Shown here one piece after another: positions 23,765 through 32,655 of a DNA stretch of 64,000 bases. A program made the translations under genes and the position numbers. Origin of the DNA: Ignavibacteria bacterium (lineage in GTDB: Bacteria; Bacteroidota; Ignavibacteria; Kapaibacteriales; Kapaibacteriaceae); assembly GCA_016707005.1 (NCBI GenBank), contig JADJIQ010000001.1, positions 432,001 through 496,000 of the forward strand. The letters are read 5' to 3'. Below the pieces are notes generated by a model. It searched no databases. It was not told the DNA's origin and worked only from the letters and a program-made list of their open reading frames with translations. Every line of letters begins with the position of its first letter. Positions within the stretch are counted from its first letter, which is position 1.

Positions 23765-25435
23765 ATGTCATACTCCGTAACTCTTATGGCGCATGAGTCT
23801 ACTCTCTATGCCGGTACTCATCGTGTTTGCTCATCAACAAATCAGGGGAATGATTGGACAGATAGTGGAAGTCTCCTCTCAAGAACTAGAGTTGTATCCT
23901 TTGCGAAAATTGCAACGCATCTGTTTGCGGCAACAAATGGGGTGGGGGTGATACATTCGCCCGACGATGGCATTACATGGGATACGGTAGACAATGGCTT
24001 ACCTGATACTACAGTCAACACTCTCCTCGCAAGTGGTAATGCTCTGTTTGCGGGTACACGGTCAAGGGGAGTGTATGTCTCTTCAAACTATGGGGCGAGC
24101 TGGAGTCCTTCCAATAATGGTTTGACAGACACCACAGTTGCGTCGTTGATCGAGCATGGCAAGTATCTTTTTGCCTCAACGCCTAACCAGGGAATCCTCC
24201 GCTCATCTGATCAAGGTGCTTCATGGACAGAAGCCAATATTGGATTTTCAGGCACATCTTTAGTTCGCTCCATACTGAGCAGGGGAGAATATCTTTTTGC
24301 TGGAACCGACAAGGGGGGTGCATACCGACATAATGGGGTGAATTGGCGTTCAACAAAGGTTGGTCTTCAAACTGAGTATGCCAGCTCTTTGGCGGTTCAA
24401 GACTCAGTCTTGTTTGTTGGAGTCTTTCGCGTGCAGGCTGCGAATCAACGAGGTGGCGTATTCCGTTCCTCCGACGATGGTGATTCGTGGCGTCCATACA
24501 ACACTGGCCCTAGCAGTGATGTTTGGAGCCTAGCCGTCAACGATGCAAATGTGTTCGCCGGAACGCAGATTGGTGTGTATCGTTCCACTGATTATGGAGA
24601 TAATTGGAACGCTGCCAATGGCCCAATTAAAGGCGGAATGGGGATAGAAATGAGATATCAGTACATCTTATCTCTCGCTTCTATAGGGACAACGATATTT
24701 GCGGGGGGAAATAGAGATGTCTTTGTATCTACAAACTACGGATCGACTTGGAGTTTTGTGAGATTCAATGTACCCACGGACAGAATTAGGTCTCTGGCTG
24801 CTATTGGAACAAATATGTTTGCTACAACCGTTAACGGGGGAGTGTTTCGTATCTCAGGAAGCGGTGATACCTACACCGCGGAATCGGCTGGTCTATCTGG
24901 GAAGACCGTAAACTCTCTTGCAGTTAGTGGCACGAATCTCTTTGCAGGAACGGTTGATGGGGGAGTCTTTCTGACAACTGACATGGGTAAAACGTGGACG
25001 TCTATTAATGATGGCCTCCCTTATTCGTCGGTTACTGCATTAGCAATACATAAAGGAAATCTATATGCGGGTGCAGCATCAATCGTCGAGTTCTGGCATG
25101 GCGCGGGTGTCTTTGTTCGCCCCCTTTCTGAGATTGTAACAACGGTAAATGAAACATCCGCAAGCGAGTTGACTCCATTGCTTCAATCTCAGAACTTTCC
25201 GAATCCCTTCACTAATGTGACAGACATTGAATTCACGTTGAGAGAATCTGCACACGTTACCATTACGATCTACAATGCACTCGGTGCAATTGTGCAGACA
25301 ATAGCGTCCAAGGAATTTCCGGCAGGTCACAACACTGCAACATGGGATGCATCCTCCCATGAAGTCGGTCTGTATTTCTATCGCATAATTGTTGGGTCGC
25401 AAAGTGAGACCAAGAGTCTCTTGATCATGCGTTAG
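23765..25435 (+). CDS. C-terminal part of the split beta-propeller protein, with T9SS tail
   Basis: 556 residues beginning within a repeat and without a signal peptide. About nine more BNR-type repeats follow (VSSNYGASWSPSNNGLTDT, FRSSDDGDSWRP, YRSTDYGDNWN, LTTDMGKTWTSINDGLP). The T9SS type A sorting domain occupies about 475-556 (SQNFPNPFTNVTDIEFTL, ITIYNALGAIVQTI, EVGLYFYRII, KSLLIMR). Together the two halves would give a protein of about 717 residues forming propeller blades on the cell surface. The ATG at 23765 lacks a ribosome site, which supports a frameshift rather than two genes. Confidence 0.82.
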   Translation: MSYSVTLMAHESTLYAGTHRVCSSTNQGNDWTDSGSLLSRTRVVSFAKIATHLFAATNGVGVIHSPDDGITWDTVDNGLPDTTVNTLLASGNALFAGTRSRGVYVSSNYGASWSPSNNGLTDTTVASLIEHGKYLFASTPNQGILRSSDQGASWTEANIGFSGTSLVRSILSRGEYLFAGTDKGGAYRHNGVNWRSTKVGLQTEYASSLAVQDSVLFVGVFRVQAANQRGGVFRSSDDGDSWRPYNTGPSSDVWSLAVNDANVFAGTQIGVYRSTDYGDNWNAANGPIKGGMGIEMRYQYILSLASIGTTIFAGGNRDVFVSTNYGSTWSFVRFNVPTDRIRSLAAIGTNMFATTVNGGVFRISGSGDTYTAESAGLSGKTVNSLAVSGTNLFAGTVDGGVFLTTDMGKTWTSINDGLPYSSVTALAIHKGNLYAGAASIVEFWHGAGVFVRPLSEIVTTVNETSASELTPLLQSQNFPNPFTNVTDIEFTLRESAHVTITIYNALGAIVQTIASKEFPAGHNTATWDASSHEVGLYFYRIIVGSQSETKSLLIMR

Positions 25436-25603
25436 CGGGTGGCCTCCACGGTTATTCCACTCGTACCTACCTCTCCACTTCGTGTCGTGGTTCCTTTAAA
25501 ACGTGACAGATGTCATGGGCTATTGCTCCGGGTCGACGTAGATTTCACCACCAGTTGAACGTGATGAGTCATCACACCCGTGCGTGTTTATGCAGGAGGA
25601 GCT

Positions 25604-26434
25604 ATGCTGAAGATCATAATCTCAATTGTCGTTGTAGCTGCTCTCATCATCGGCATTGTCTACGCATGGGGATACTATCGATGGGCAACGCGTACAGAAT
25701 CGTTGCGCTCAAAGCTCTATGGAACAATGCAGAGCCCCATTCCCGCAACGTATGACCCACACGAGCTTGACAGTCTTCCGTCATGTGTGCAGCGATACCT
25801 GCGTTTGGTGCTTGTGCCTGGTCAGCCCATCATACGCGAGGTCTACCTCGAGCATGAGGGAGAGATGGACATGTCGCAAGACAAGTGGGTACCATTCACC
25901 TCAAAGCAATACATCTCCACACGTGAGCCCGGTTTTATCTGGGACGCGCGCATTGCTATGTTCCCCGGCATCAAGGCACACGTCCACGATGCCTTTGTAG
26001 ATGGCAAGGGGCTCCTTCACGCCTCAGTGATCGGACTCATCACCATGATGGAACAATCCGGCAGTGCCTTCGACTACGGCGAGTATCTACGGTGGTGTGC
26101 GGAGTCCGCGTGGTACCCAACCGCCATGTTGCCGAGTCAGGGGGCGTCATGGCAGCCCCTTACCGACACCTCTGCCCGTGTGACCTTCAAAAACGGATCG
26201 TTAACTGCCACCCTCACCGTCACATTCAGTCCAGACGGACTCATGAGTACCATCCGAGCCGAAGACCGCGGCAGGGAAGTGAACAGTCAGACCATCCCCA
26301 CCCCCTGGGAAGGCCGATGGAGTAACTACATCCGCATGAACGGCATGCTTGTGCCGGGTACCGGTGAAGTAGCGTGGATTCTGGAGGAGGGAAGGAAGGT
26401 GTATTGGAAAGGCCGAATAGCGAATAGCGAATAG
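25604..26434 (+). CDS. DUF6544 family membrane-anchored protein
   Basis: A 276-residue protein with one N-terminal membrane helix (residues 2-23). A conserved domain of unknown function follows: LDSLPSCVQRYLRLVLVPGQ, then EVYLEHEGEMDMSQDKWVPF, GFIWDARIAMFPGIKAHVHD, and a beta-rich C-terminus ending in WKGR. It resembles the DUF6544 family. AGGAGG lies 5 nt before the ATG at 25604. The last residues (IANSE) and the TAG stop are encoded by the GAATAGC array, so the original C-terminus has been cut by the repeat. A truncated second copy lies at 22973. Confidence 0.78.
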   Translation: MLKIIISIVVVAALIIGIVYAWGYYRWATRTESLRSKLYGTMQSPIPATYDPHELDSLPSCVQRYLRLVLVPGQPIIREVYLEHEGEMDMSQDKWVPFTSKQYISTREPGFIWDARIAMFPGIKAHVHDAFVDGKGLLHASVIGLITMMEQSGSAFDYGEYLRWCAESAWYPTAMLPSQGASWQPLTDTSARVTFKNGSLTATLTVTFSPDGLMSTIRAEDRGREVNSQTIPTPWEGRWSNYIRMNGMLVPGTGEVAWILEEGRKVYWKGRIANSE

Positions 26435-26526
26435 CGAATAGCGAACAGCGAACAGCGAACAGCGAACAGAGAACAGCGAACAGCGAACAGCGAACAGAGA
26501 ACGTCATCCCGAGCGGAGTCGAGCGA
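26415..26526 (+). repeat. GAATAGC/GAACAGC heptamer array and dispersed repeat
   Basis: GAATAGC is repeated four times from inside the coding end of the DUF6544 gene (its third unit carries the stop), turning into GAACAGC/GAACAGA units. The array ends in ACGTCATCCCGAGCGGAG-TCGAG (26501-26526). The arrangement mirrors that after the truncated copy at 23.05 kb. Confidence 0.9.
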
Positions 26527-26625
26527 TTGTTTTCGTCTAGAGATACAAGGTCCTTCTGGATGGAACGCACTAAAGCAATCCTTCTGATCCAACAATAACT
26601 GAACCTTCCCATTGTACTTGGCCCC

Positions 26626-28605
26626 CTATACCGCCTTCACCCCAATGTCACGGAGATACTTATATGTGCCATCATAGAACGCGGGCTTGCGGGTAATGTC
26701 TTGCTCGGAGCCGTGGGGGACGCAGATTACCATGCCCTGGCGGGCGCGGGTGAGGAGGACGCGGTAGGCATTTAATTGGTAGGCTTGACGATCGGGGTGC
26801 TTGACGTTTGTCCACCGGTCGCCTCGGAATGAAAACTGCTGCCAAACATTGCGAGTATTTGCGTGACGGAAGTCTGCATCCCATGCAATACATGTCCAGT
26901 CAAGCTCTAATCCCTGCACATCAAACTCTGTTGCAACAGTCTCAAGAAAATATGAGGAACGTACATCTTGCTTGGCGTTCAAGAACCAATGTACGGGGTT
27001 GATCTTTGACGTTACATCTATCGCATAGGGACGGAGCCGCTGCGCAGCACTCGATGCGAGTATCCCATACCGCTCACTACCACGAGCACGTTCTTTCACC
27101 CACTGCTTGGCAGCAGCAACATCGCGTGTTACGACTATGGGGAAGCTCTTCTGTATTTGAGCAAGTAGCGTCGATGCCTCGGTGTCGAAACGAAGAAGCG
27201 CATTTACAAAGCCGGACACAGACTCGGAACGAAACGACCGCACGGATGCAGACAGATGGAGCGCAGGCATGTGTGTAAACACGCCGCGCTGAGTAAGATC
27301 TTCAAGGGGCTCGTGTGTTCCACTCTCACTCAATGCGAGATGCGATGACGCATACACCTTCCAGTTATGGAAGCGAGATCTACACGCCTCAAGCCACGCC
27401 GCAATGCCGGCCTCCCCACGGTTGATCTCTTGTCCATTGCCAACCAGACAAACTATCACTGCCCACTCGTGGTGACGGTCCATGCAGGAAATGAGAAACT
27501 CGGGCTCGGAATGATCAAAGTCTTTTACGCCCTTCTTGCTCGACATAAACCGCTTCGTCATCTCCCTGTTCCACGCACGCTGCGCTTCGTCGAACACCAC
27601 GATCTGTTCTGCAGGAGGCTCCTCGGAATGCACTCCTTCGTCACGGAAGTGGTGAACATTTTGAATAAAGGACTTAACGCTATGCTCAGCCGACTTCTTT
27701 GTCTTCCTCTCACCTCGTTCCTTAGCCTGCCGAACAGCATCACGCGTCAGCGCCTCGCGTAAAACGGCTACGAGTGGGGCATTACCGGAGAGATACACGC
27801 AGTGTTGCTTTGTTTCTTTGTCGATGGAAGTTGTTGCAAGATCGAGCCCAATAAGTGTCTTGCCTGCACCGGGTACACCGGTGACAAAACAAATTGCTTT
27901 TTCGCCCCGGGACCTCGTCGCATGTATGACATCGATCAGCGACGATGCCGTTTTCGACAGCGCACCCTCTCCTGCGGTACTGTTTGTGATCTCGCTTATG
28001 TTGTGTCTACGATACAACGCACGTGCAGCCTCGATGATCGTCGGTGTAGGCTCATACGCCCCTTTCGACCAAGTTTGAGCATCGATGTTGGGGCCAGATG
28101 AAGAACCAAGTACGAGGTCAATGAAGGAGCGCAAATGCGAAGCAGATGTAATAGCCACGTTTAGCATTCGCTCATCCACTGGGTCGAAGCGGACCACCGG
28201 TTTTGCCTTCCCAGCTTCTGTGACAAGCAATGGAGCCAGCACTACGTCATGCGATGGTCGATGGAAATATCGCAGATCCAACGCGTAGTCGGTTACCTGG
28301 TCCATCGCCGCAGAAGATGTTGTGCCCGAACCCGTCTTAAATTCAAGCACAAACACAACGTGTTTGATGACGGCCACCACGTCAATACGTGACGCAAGTC
28401 GCGGCACATCAAACTCAAAGAAGAGATGCCCATCGTGGTCTGAACCAGCGAACGTATCACTTAGCGCCTGCACGGTATCATCCCAGGCCGTAAGCTGCTC
28501 TCCCGTCTGCTCCGGTGGTGCCACAGAGCGCAATCGTGCCTGCAGTGTCGCCACGGACTCCCTGCGTAACTCCTCGAGCGATACTGACAGCAAGGAACGA
28601 TTCAT
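26626..28605 (-). CDS. PD-(D/E)XK nuclease fused to DUF2075 superfamily 1 helicase
   Basis: A 659-residue soluble protein. Residues 55-130 form a PD-(D/E)XK-type nuclease core with Asp75 (RIDVVAV), Glu88-x-Lys90 (LEFKTG) and Gln103. Residues 235-640 are a DUF2075-type SF1 ATPase: Walker A GVPGAGKT (243-250), Walker B VVFDEAQ (336-342), a GxGQEI motif near 389-394, motif V-like TEFDVQGLELDW (559-570) and motif VI VLLTRARQG (616-624). Related nuclease-helicases occur in phage-defence islands and in DNA repair. Here the gene is single, between a DUF6544 gene and an esterase-like gene, with a higBA module 4 kb away. A defence role is inference. Confidence 0.88.
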   Translation of the reverse strand: MNRSLLSVSLEELRRESVATLQARLRSVAPPEQTGEQLTAWDDTVQALSDTFAGSDHDGHLFFEFDVPRLASRIDVVAVIKHVVFVLEFKTGSGTTSSAAMDQVTDYALDLRYFHRPSHDVVLAPLLVTEAGKAKPVVRFDPVDERMLNVAITSASHLRSFIDLVLGSSSGPNIDAQTWSKGAYEPTPTIIEAARALYRRHNISEITNSTAGEGALSKTASSLIDVIHATRSRGEKAICFVTGVPGAGKTLIGLDLATTSIDKETKQHCVYLSGNAPLVAVLREALTRDAVRQAKERGERKTKKSAEHSVKSFIQNVHHFRDEGVHSEEPPAEQIVVFDEAQRAWNREMTKRFMSSKKGVKDFDHSEPEFLISCMDRHHEWAVIVCLVGNGQEINRGEAGIAAWLEACRSRFHNWKVYASSHLALSESGTHEPLEDLTQRGVFTHMPALHLSASVRSFRSESVSGFVNALLRFDTEASTLLAQIQKSFPIVVTRDVAAAKQWVKERARGSERYGILASSAAQRLRPYAIDVTSKINPVHWFLNAKQDVRSSYFLETVATEFDVQGLELDWTCIAWDADFRHANTRNVWQQFSFRGDRWTNVKHPDRQAYQLNAYRVLLTRARQGMVICVPHGSEQDITRKPAFYDGTYKYLRDIGVKAV

Positions 28606-28711
28606 GTTTGGAAGATCGGGGATATGGGGCGACTAGCCAAATGGAAGCACCAATAAAGAGTAGCGAATAGCGAATTGTCAGTCCTAGCTGTGGTCTGTTG
28701 CGTATTGACTT

Positions 28712-29641
28712 TCAGTGAAGAAGTCTAATTACCCACTGTATACACTCCACTTCATTCACGATGGACCAGGAGTGGGGATGACGTTGACCGTTAGATCTGT
28801 AGCCTGTTTGATATGTCTGCATGAACTCGGCGCGGGTGTTGCCCATTAAGACGAGGCGATTGATGAGCTCAGATGTTACTTCGTAGTTCGAGAGATGCAC
28901 GGTTTGGTTGCGGTTTATGATACGCCAGGCAATGTCCACGTCGTGATAGGTTCGGACGGCGATGTTTGCGAGGTAACGTTCGTTCTGACTGAGTGAAGGA
29001 TCCATACTGAAGGCTGTGAGCTTGGCATATGTTCTGATGTTCTCTCTTGGTATGCCGTAGTCACTCTTGATGAAGTTAATCGCACGCTGAGCCTCCTCGA
29101 CGGCGAGATCGGAGTACTTGTTCTTCAAAGCAAGCTCCAACAAGTCATAGACTGTGAAAATGTCGATGGGGGAGTCAACTGTGAACACTCCAGCCGGACG
29201 GATCGGTGACTTCTCCGGGTGCTCGGCACAGAGTTCCGCATACCGCATTGCGATCATTCCACCGGCGGAGAAGCCCCCTAACACAAAATTGTCGGGTGAG
29301 ACGGAGTATCGCCTTCGGACATCACTGATCACTGACGTTAAGCGACCTTGCGTAACGCTATCTGCGTAGAGCTTGTTGCCACAGGCGAAGAATACCGTCA
29401 AGAGCCTGTTGGTATAGGCGACGTTGTGGAGCTTCGTTTCCGGAGGCGTGTCCTCGGCTTGTTGTCCGAAACCAGCCAATAGAATGAGTACACCGGCGAT
29501 GGAGTCACGCTCCCTTGGCTCTACAACGAGGTAATGTCCGAAGGTGCTATCTCTGTCGTCGAACGAGATCTTCTGGATGGTCTGCGCACTCATCGACAGC
29601 GTGAAGAGTGCGATCGCGAATGGAAATGTTATATATCTCAT
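28712..29641 (-). CDS. secreted alpha/beta-hydrolase-like esterase
   Basis: A 309-residue exported protein with a signal peptide (residues 1-19, MSAQ). It carries a serine-hydrolase elbow GGFSAGG near residue 124, preceded by an oxyanion-loop-like GVLILLAGFGQQ near 50. A late His in RHPHSWSIV near 290 may complete the triad; the acid (perhaps in TVDSPIDIF) is uncertain. It resembles feruloyl-esterase/poly(3-hydroxybutyrate) depolymerase-like folds, but identity is distant. It lies 13 bp downstream of a decayed lipoprotein operon and may be its last gene. Confidence 0.65.
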   Translation of the reverse strand: MRYITFPFAIALFTLSMSAQTIQKISFDDRDSTFGHYLVVEPRERDSIAGVLILLAGFGQQAEDTPPETKLHNVAYTNRLLTVFFACGNKLYADSVTQGRLTSVISDVRRRYSVSPDNFVLGGFSAGGMIAMRYAELCAEHPEKSPIRPAGVFTVDSPIDIFTVYDLLELALKNKYSDLAVEEAQRAINFIKSDYGIPRENIRTYAKLTAFSMDPSLSQNERYLANIAVRTYHDVDIAWRIINRNQTVHLSNYEVTSELINRLVLMGNTRAEFMQTYQTGYRSNGQRHPHSWSIVNEVECIQWVIRLLH

Positions 29642-29654
29642 GAGAATTCTACTT

Positions 29655-30011
29655 CTAGTTCTTAAGAACGGCTACATACGCTGCCTTGCCGATGTCGTTG
29701 AGGGTTTGGTCGGGGTGACGTTTGAATTCGTATGGGTGACCCTAGTAGATGACCTTGTCACTTTCGAACACGACGTAGAACTCCGCAGACTTGGATCCGA
29801 TCACCTGAGGAAACATCATGACACGATAGTCACTAGTGGTATGCCCCGGAACGGTAAATGGCACATCTATCGTTGGGCGAATTGATGTAAAGGGAAGTAC
29901 CGTTGATGCTGTCATGCCCTTGTTGATCATTTCCGCTTCTGCAAAGGAGTATGTCTTGCATGAGGTAGCAACAACTGCAATGGAGAGGAAGATAGGGAAG
30001 GACTTCACCAT
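29655..30011 (-). pseudogene. small lipoprotein D interrupted by an amber codon
   Basis: A 118-codon frame encoding a lipoprotein (signal MVKSFPIFLSIAVVATSC) with the family motif INKGMTAS and the strand FYVVFESDKVIY. Codon 90 (29742-29744) is TAG. The paralogue next door has Trp at this place (KLLYWGHPYEF), and here the frame continues after the stop as GHPYEFKRHPDQTLNDIGKA. So a single TGG to TAG change breaks the gene. Its ATG overlaps the TGA of the upstream pseudogene. Confidence 0.8.
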
Positions 30012-30274
30012 TTGTTGGATTTTGATATCTGGGTAATACGCACACCGAGAGCGGCTATTCTGTCGTCCTCGCACTTTTTAAAGTCGGGACCAAAGCCCCA
30101 ATATTGAAGTCTTTCGTACTCATAGAGGACCACCACTGGCGATCGTTCGATCATCTACGACAAACGGATACAGCTCTATTTGTCGATATCCGAATACAAC
30201 AATTGATTCTGACTGCTACAAGACGCCATCAGAGTGGCGAGCATGATCGTAGAGAACGTGAAAAGGACATTCAT
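30005..30274 (-). pseudogene. small lipoprotein C, shortened and interrupted by two amber codons
   Basis: A 90-codon frame opens with a lipoprotein signal (MNVLFTFSTIMLATLMASC), runs through two TAG codons in the middle and resumes as VVVLYEYERLQYWGFGPDFK. That matches the C-terminal half of the intact paralogues (YIAVFENDKLLYWGHPYEF). The central KGMT region is missing. It lies 4 bp after lipoprotein B and overlaps lipoprotein D by 7 bp. Confidence 0.7.
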
Positions 30275-30278
30275 ACTG

Positions 30279-30677
30279 TCACTTCGTCATTTCCACGGCG
30301 ATCCTGCCGATTTCGTTTAGGCGTGGATCTGGATGTCGATTGAACTCATATGGGTGACCCCAATACAAGAGCTTGTCGTTTTCGAAAACAGCGATGTAAT
30401 CCGACTTCGGCTTACTTACAAACAACGAAGAGAAATCACTGCTCGTACGACCGACTGACATTTCAAACACCATGGCGATGATCGTGTTGTTCGACCCCTG
30501 AGGAACTGCAAACGTCACGGTCTGCCTCGGCTCAACTGATAGCACCTCGCTAACGCTGGCAGAAGTCATACCCTTTTGAAGTCTGTTCGCTTCTGAAAGA
30601 CTCATGGTTGAAGATGCGCACGAAACAAACAACAACGATGTCGCGCTCAGTGCTATCACAATACAGAATATCTTCAT
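30279..30677 (-). CDS. small outer-surface lipoprotein B
   Basis: A 132-residue lipoprotein (signal and lipobox LLFVSC, Cys20). It has an SmpA/OmlA-like helix (SLSEANRLQKGMTSASVSEV) followed by a beta region with PRQTVTFAVPQG and the family strand DYIAVFENDKLLYWGHPYEF. Function is unknown; the KGMT helix recurs in BamE-like and other small envelope lipoproteins. Its start codon overlaps the stop of lipoprotein A (TAATG), so translation is coupled. Confidence 0.72.
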   Translation of the reverse strand: MKIFCIVIALSATSLLFVSCASSTMSLSEANRLQKGMTSASVSEVLSVEPRQTVTFAVPQGSNNTIIAMVFEMSVGRTSSDFSSLFVSKPKSDYIAVFENDKLLYWGHPYEFNRHPDPRLNEIGRIAVEMTK

Positions 30678-31126
30678 TAGGGAGCTTCCTTGAAAAAGAG
30701 GTCATGAACGAACGGTGCAACTCGTTGCATCTCATCGTCTTCAGACTTCGAAAAGTCGCCGATCATACCCCAGTATCTAAGCTTATCCTTCTCGAAGAGG
30801 CAAACAAAGATGTTTGTGATGTCTGTGGTAGTGGTGATTGGCTCTGTTCTATACGTGCCGGCCGCCACATTTCCCGTACTAGACGGGTAGTACGATGTGG
30901 ATTGATATTGTAATGTGACGATGGAATACTCGTCGATCACATACGACTGTCCACCAACCAAGATCGTGTCCCTCTTCTTCGGATTCTTGGTGATCTCGCG
31001 CGCCACCTGTTCGTGCGTCATGCCTTTCTGCAACGTTCGTAGATTTTGATAGGTTATCATCCCCGGTTCGCACCCGAGAACGACAAAGACCAATGCTACG
31101 AAGACCAATGTGTGGTGTTTTTGCAT
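30677..31126 (-). CDS. small outer-surface lipoprotein A
   Basis: A 149-residue lipoprotein (signal MQKHHTLVFVALVFVVLGC). The helix is LQKGMTHEQVAREI. The beta region carries an inserted Ser/Tyr/Thr-rich stretch (YQSTSYYPSSTGN), and the family strand is IFVCLFEKDKLRYWGMIGDF. The ATG at 31126 starts the signal peptide; the open frame upstream of it overlaps the beta-helix gene and is not real. It sits 16 bp after the beta-helix gene, so five genes form one operon. Confidence 0.72.
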   Translation of the reverse strand: MQKHHTLVFVALVFVVLGCEPGMITYQNLRTLQKGMTHEQVAREITKNPKKRDTILVGGQSYVIDEYSIVTLQYQSTSYYPSSTGNVAAGTYRTEPITTTTDITNIFVCLFEKDKLRYWGMIGDFSKSEDDEMQRVAPFVHDLFFKEAP

Positions 31127-31142
31127 GTCGGAAAGATACGAG

Positions 31143-32597
31143 TTACTCCACCACCAAGAACTCCTGCAAACCTGCCGGCACGTGATGTTCACCGCCATTA
31201 AGCTCGATCCGACGGAGAAGTCGGCCGCGTAGGTCGTAGAGTGCGCATGTTCTGCGTTGTCCATCAATTGGGAGTCGCACGATGAAGCCGGTGGTGGTGC
31301 GTGTGATGGATCGATGTTCGTTCGTGACGTTCTCAAACACACTGGTTACGGTAGCCCCCTCATATGCTCCGATGCTAGGGGGCGATACATAACGTTTGTT
31401 GCGTTTATCTTGTGCGGGGCCTACGCTGATCTGCCCCTTACCTACTGCCGGACTAATCGAGCTGATCGAGAAGTCAGTTGTCGGGTTGATAAAGAGTGGG
31501 TCTTCGCCATAGATAGACGCGCTCTCTACAACTGGCGCGATGTTCTCGTTGGAACGTGATGGCACATCTGAGTTGTACCAGAGGTTGTGCGAAACAAGAA
31601 ACGTTTCGGGCGCAGTGTTGGGCCCAACATTGAAATGTGCATTGAGTGTGTTTCGAAAAACGATGATATTATTCTGAATGGAGATTTTGCCACATGGCAT
31701 AAATCGAGATGTATCCACGTTCTCTTGAAGAATGCGAAACGGCCAGGCTGTTGGGTTAACGATGGTGTTATTCACCACCCAAGAACCCACGGCACCGGCA
31801 AAGGCAATGGATGCACGACATCCCAAAAAGGTATTGGTGTAGACATGGATGCGCACGGCTTCGTATCGGGCGTCTGCTGGACGGAAGAAGGGGAGTCCGG
31901 TTGATCCGCCAATATTGATCCCTCTGTCACCACAATTCTCAAAGGTGTTCGAAATGATATCAATGTCTTGTGAACCACCCTTGGCCTGAATGCCTCCGTC
32001 TGTTGTGCCGCGAAGAAGGCAATTGTAGATGAATCCGCCGTGACAGCCAACGAGGTCAATACAAAGGCTTTTAACGGGACCACGATCGAATCTACAGTTT
32101 TCGATACCGAAGAAATTCACTCCAGCCATCTTTAAGAAATTTGTGTTCACATTGCTCGCCCCCTCCATATCCTCAAACACAATGTTGCGGACGATAATGG
32201 TTTCAGACGGAGTTCCGATCGTGCCTCCGTCATCAAAGAACAAGGCATTGCCTTTCTGACCACGCATTGTGAAGTTCTGCACAGTGAGGTACGAACAATC
32301 AACGAACTGCATGGAGGACGACGGACCACTGATGATGACAGAATCCTGCGAGACACCCTCGATGACGATCGGCCTTTCCCACGTGCCTTTCTTCTCAACG
32401 ATATAGGTCGACGTGGTATACGTCCCCGGATGTATCAGCACCGTATCACCCGGCTGTGTCTGCACAATAGCCGACTGGATCGTTGGATAGGTCTTGCCCA
32501 CACCAACATTCAATGTGGTAGCGATAAGGGGCAGGCCCGGAACGAACAATGCCAGTGCCGTAAGCAGGAGGAGGGAGCGTGTGGTCATTTTTATCAT
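31143..32597 (-). CDS. secreted right-handed parallel beta-helix protein
   Basis: A 484-residue exported protein. After the signal peptide (to about residue 25, LIATT) comes the classical opening of a pectate-lyase-like solenoid: GKTYPTIQSAIVQTQPGDTV, then LIHPGTYT. PbH1-type rungs follow from about 60 to 340 (FVDCSYLTVQNFTM, IISNTFENCGDRGINI, HVYTNTFLGC, NNIIVFRN). DPLFINPTTDFSISSISPAV and GAYEG mark the end of the solenoid. The last 75 residues resemble a degenerate T9SS sorting domain (CALYDLRGRLLRRIELNGGE) ending EFLVVE without the basic tip. Such proteins bind or cleave polysaccharide; no catalytic residues are evident. Start chosen at 32597; 32588 is possible. Confidence 0.8.
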   Translation of the reverse strand: MIKMTTRSLLLLTALALFVPGLPLIATTLNVGVGKTYPTIQSAIVQTQPGDTVLIHPGTYTTSTYIVEKKGTWERPIVIEGVSQDSVIISGPSSSMQFVDCSYLTVQNFTMRGQKGNALFFDDGGTIGTPSETIIVRNIVFEDMEGASNVNTNFLKMAGVNFFGIENCRFDRGPVKSLCIDLVGCHGGFIYNCLLRGTTDGGIQAKGGSQDIDIISNTFENCGDRGINIGGSTGLPFFRPADARYEAVRIHVYTNTFLGCRASIAFAGAVGSWVVNNTIVNPTAWPFRILQENVDTSRFMPCGKISIQNNIIVFRNTLNAHFNVGPNTAPETFLVSHNLWYNSDVPSRSNENIAPVVESASIYGEDPLFINPTTDFSISSISPAVGKGQISVGPAQDKRNKRYVSPPSIGAYEGATVTSVFENVTNEHRSITRTTTGFIVRLPIDGQRRTCALYDLRGRLLRRIELNGGEHHVPAGLQEFLVVE

Positions 32598-32655
32598 GGT
32601 GCATTTTAACACCTATCAATATAAAATAGCCGCTTCAACCCCTCGTCAGGTGAAC

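Noticed and set aside
29742..30274. Genome-wide reassignment of TAG as a sense codon
   Set aside because: Many intact genes in the window end in TAG (for example at 999, 3108, 6614 and 43521), so TAG is a normal stop here.
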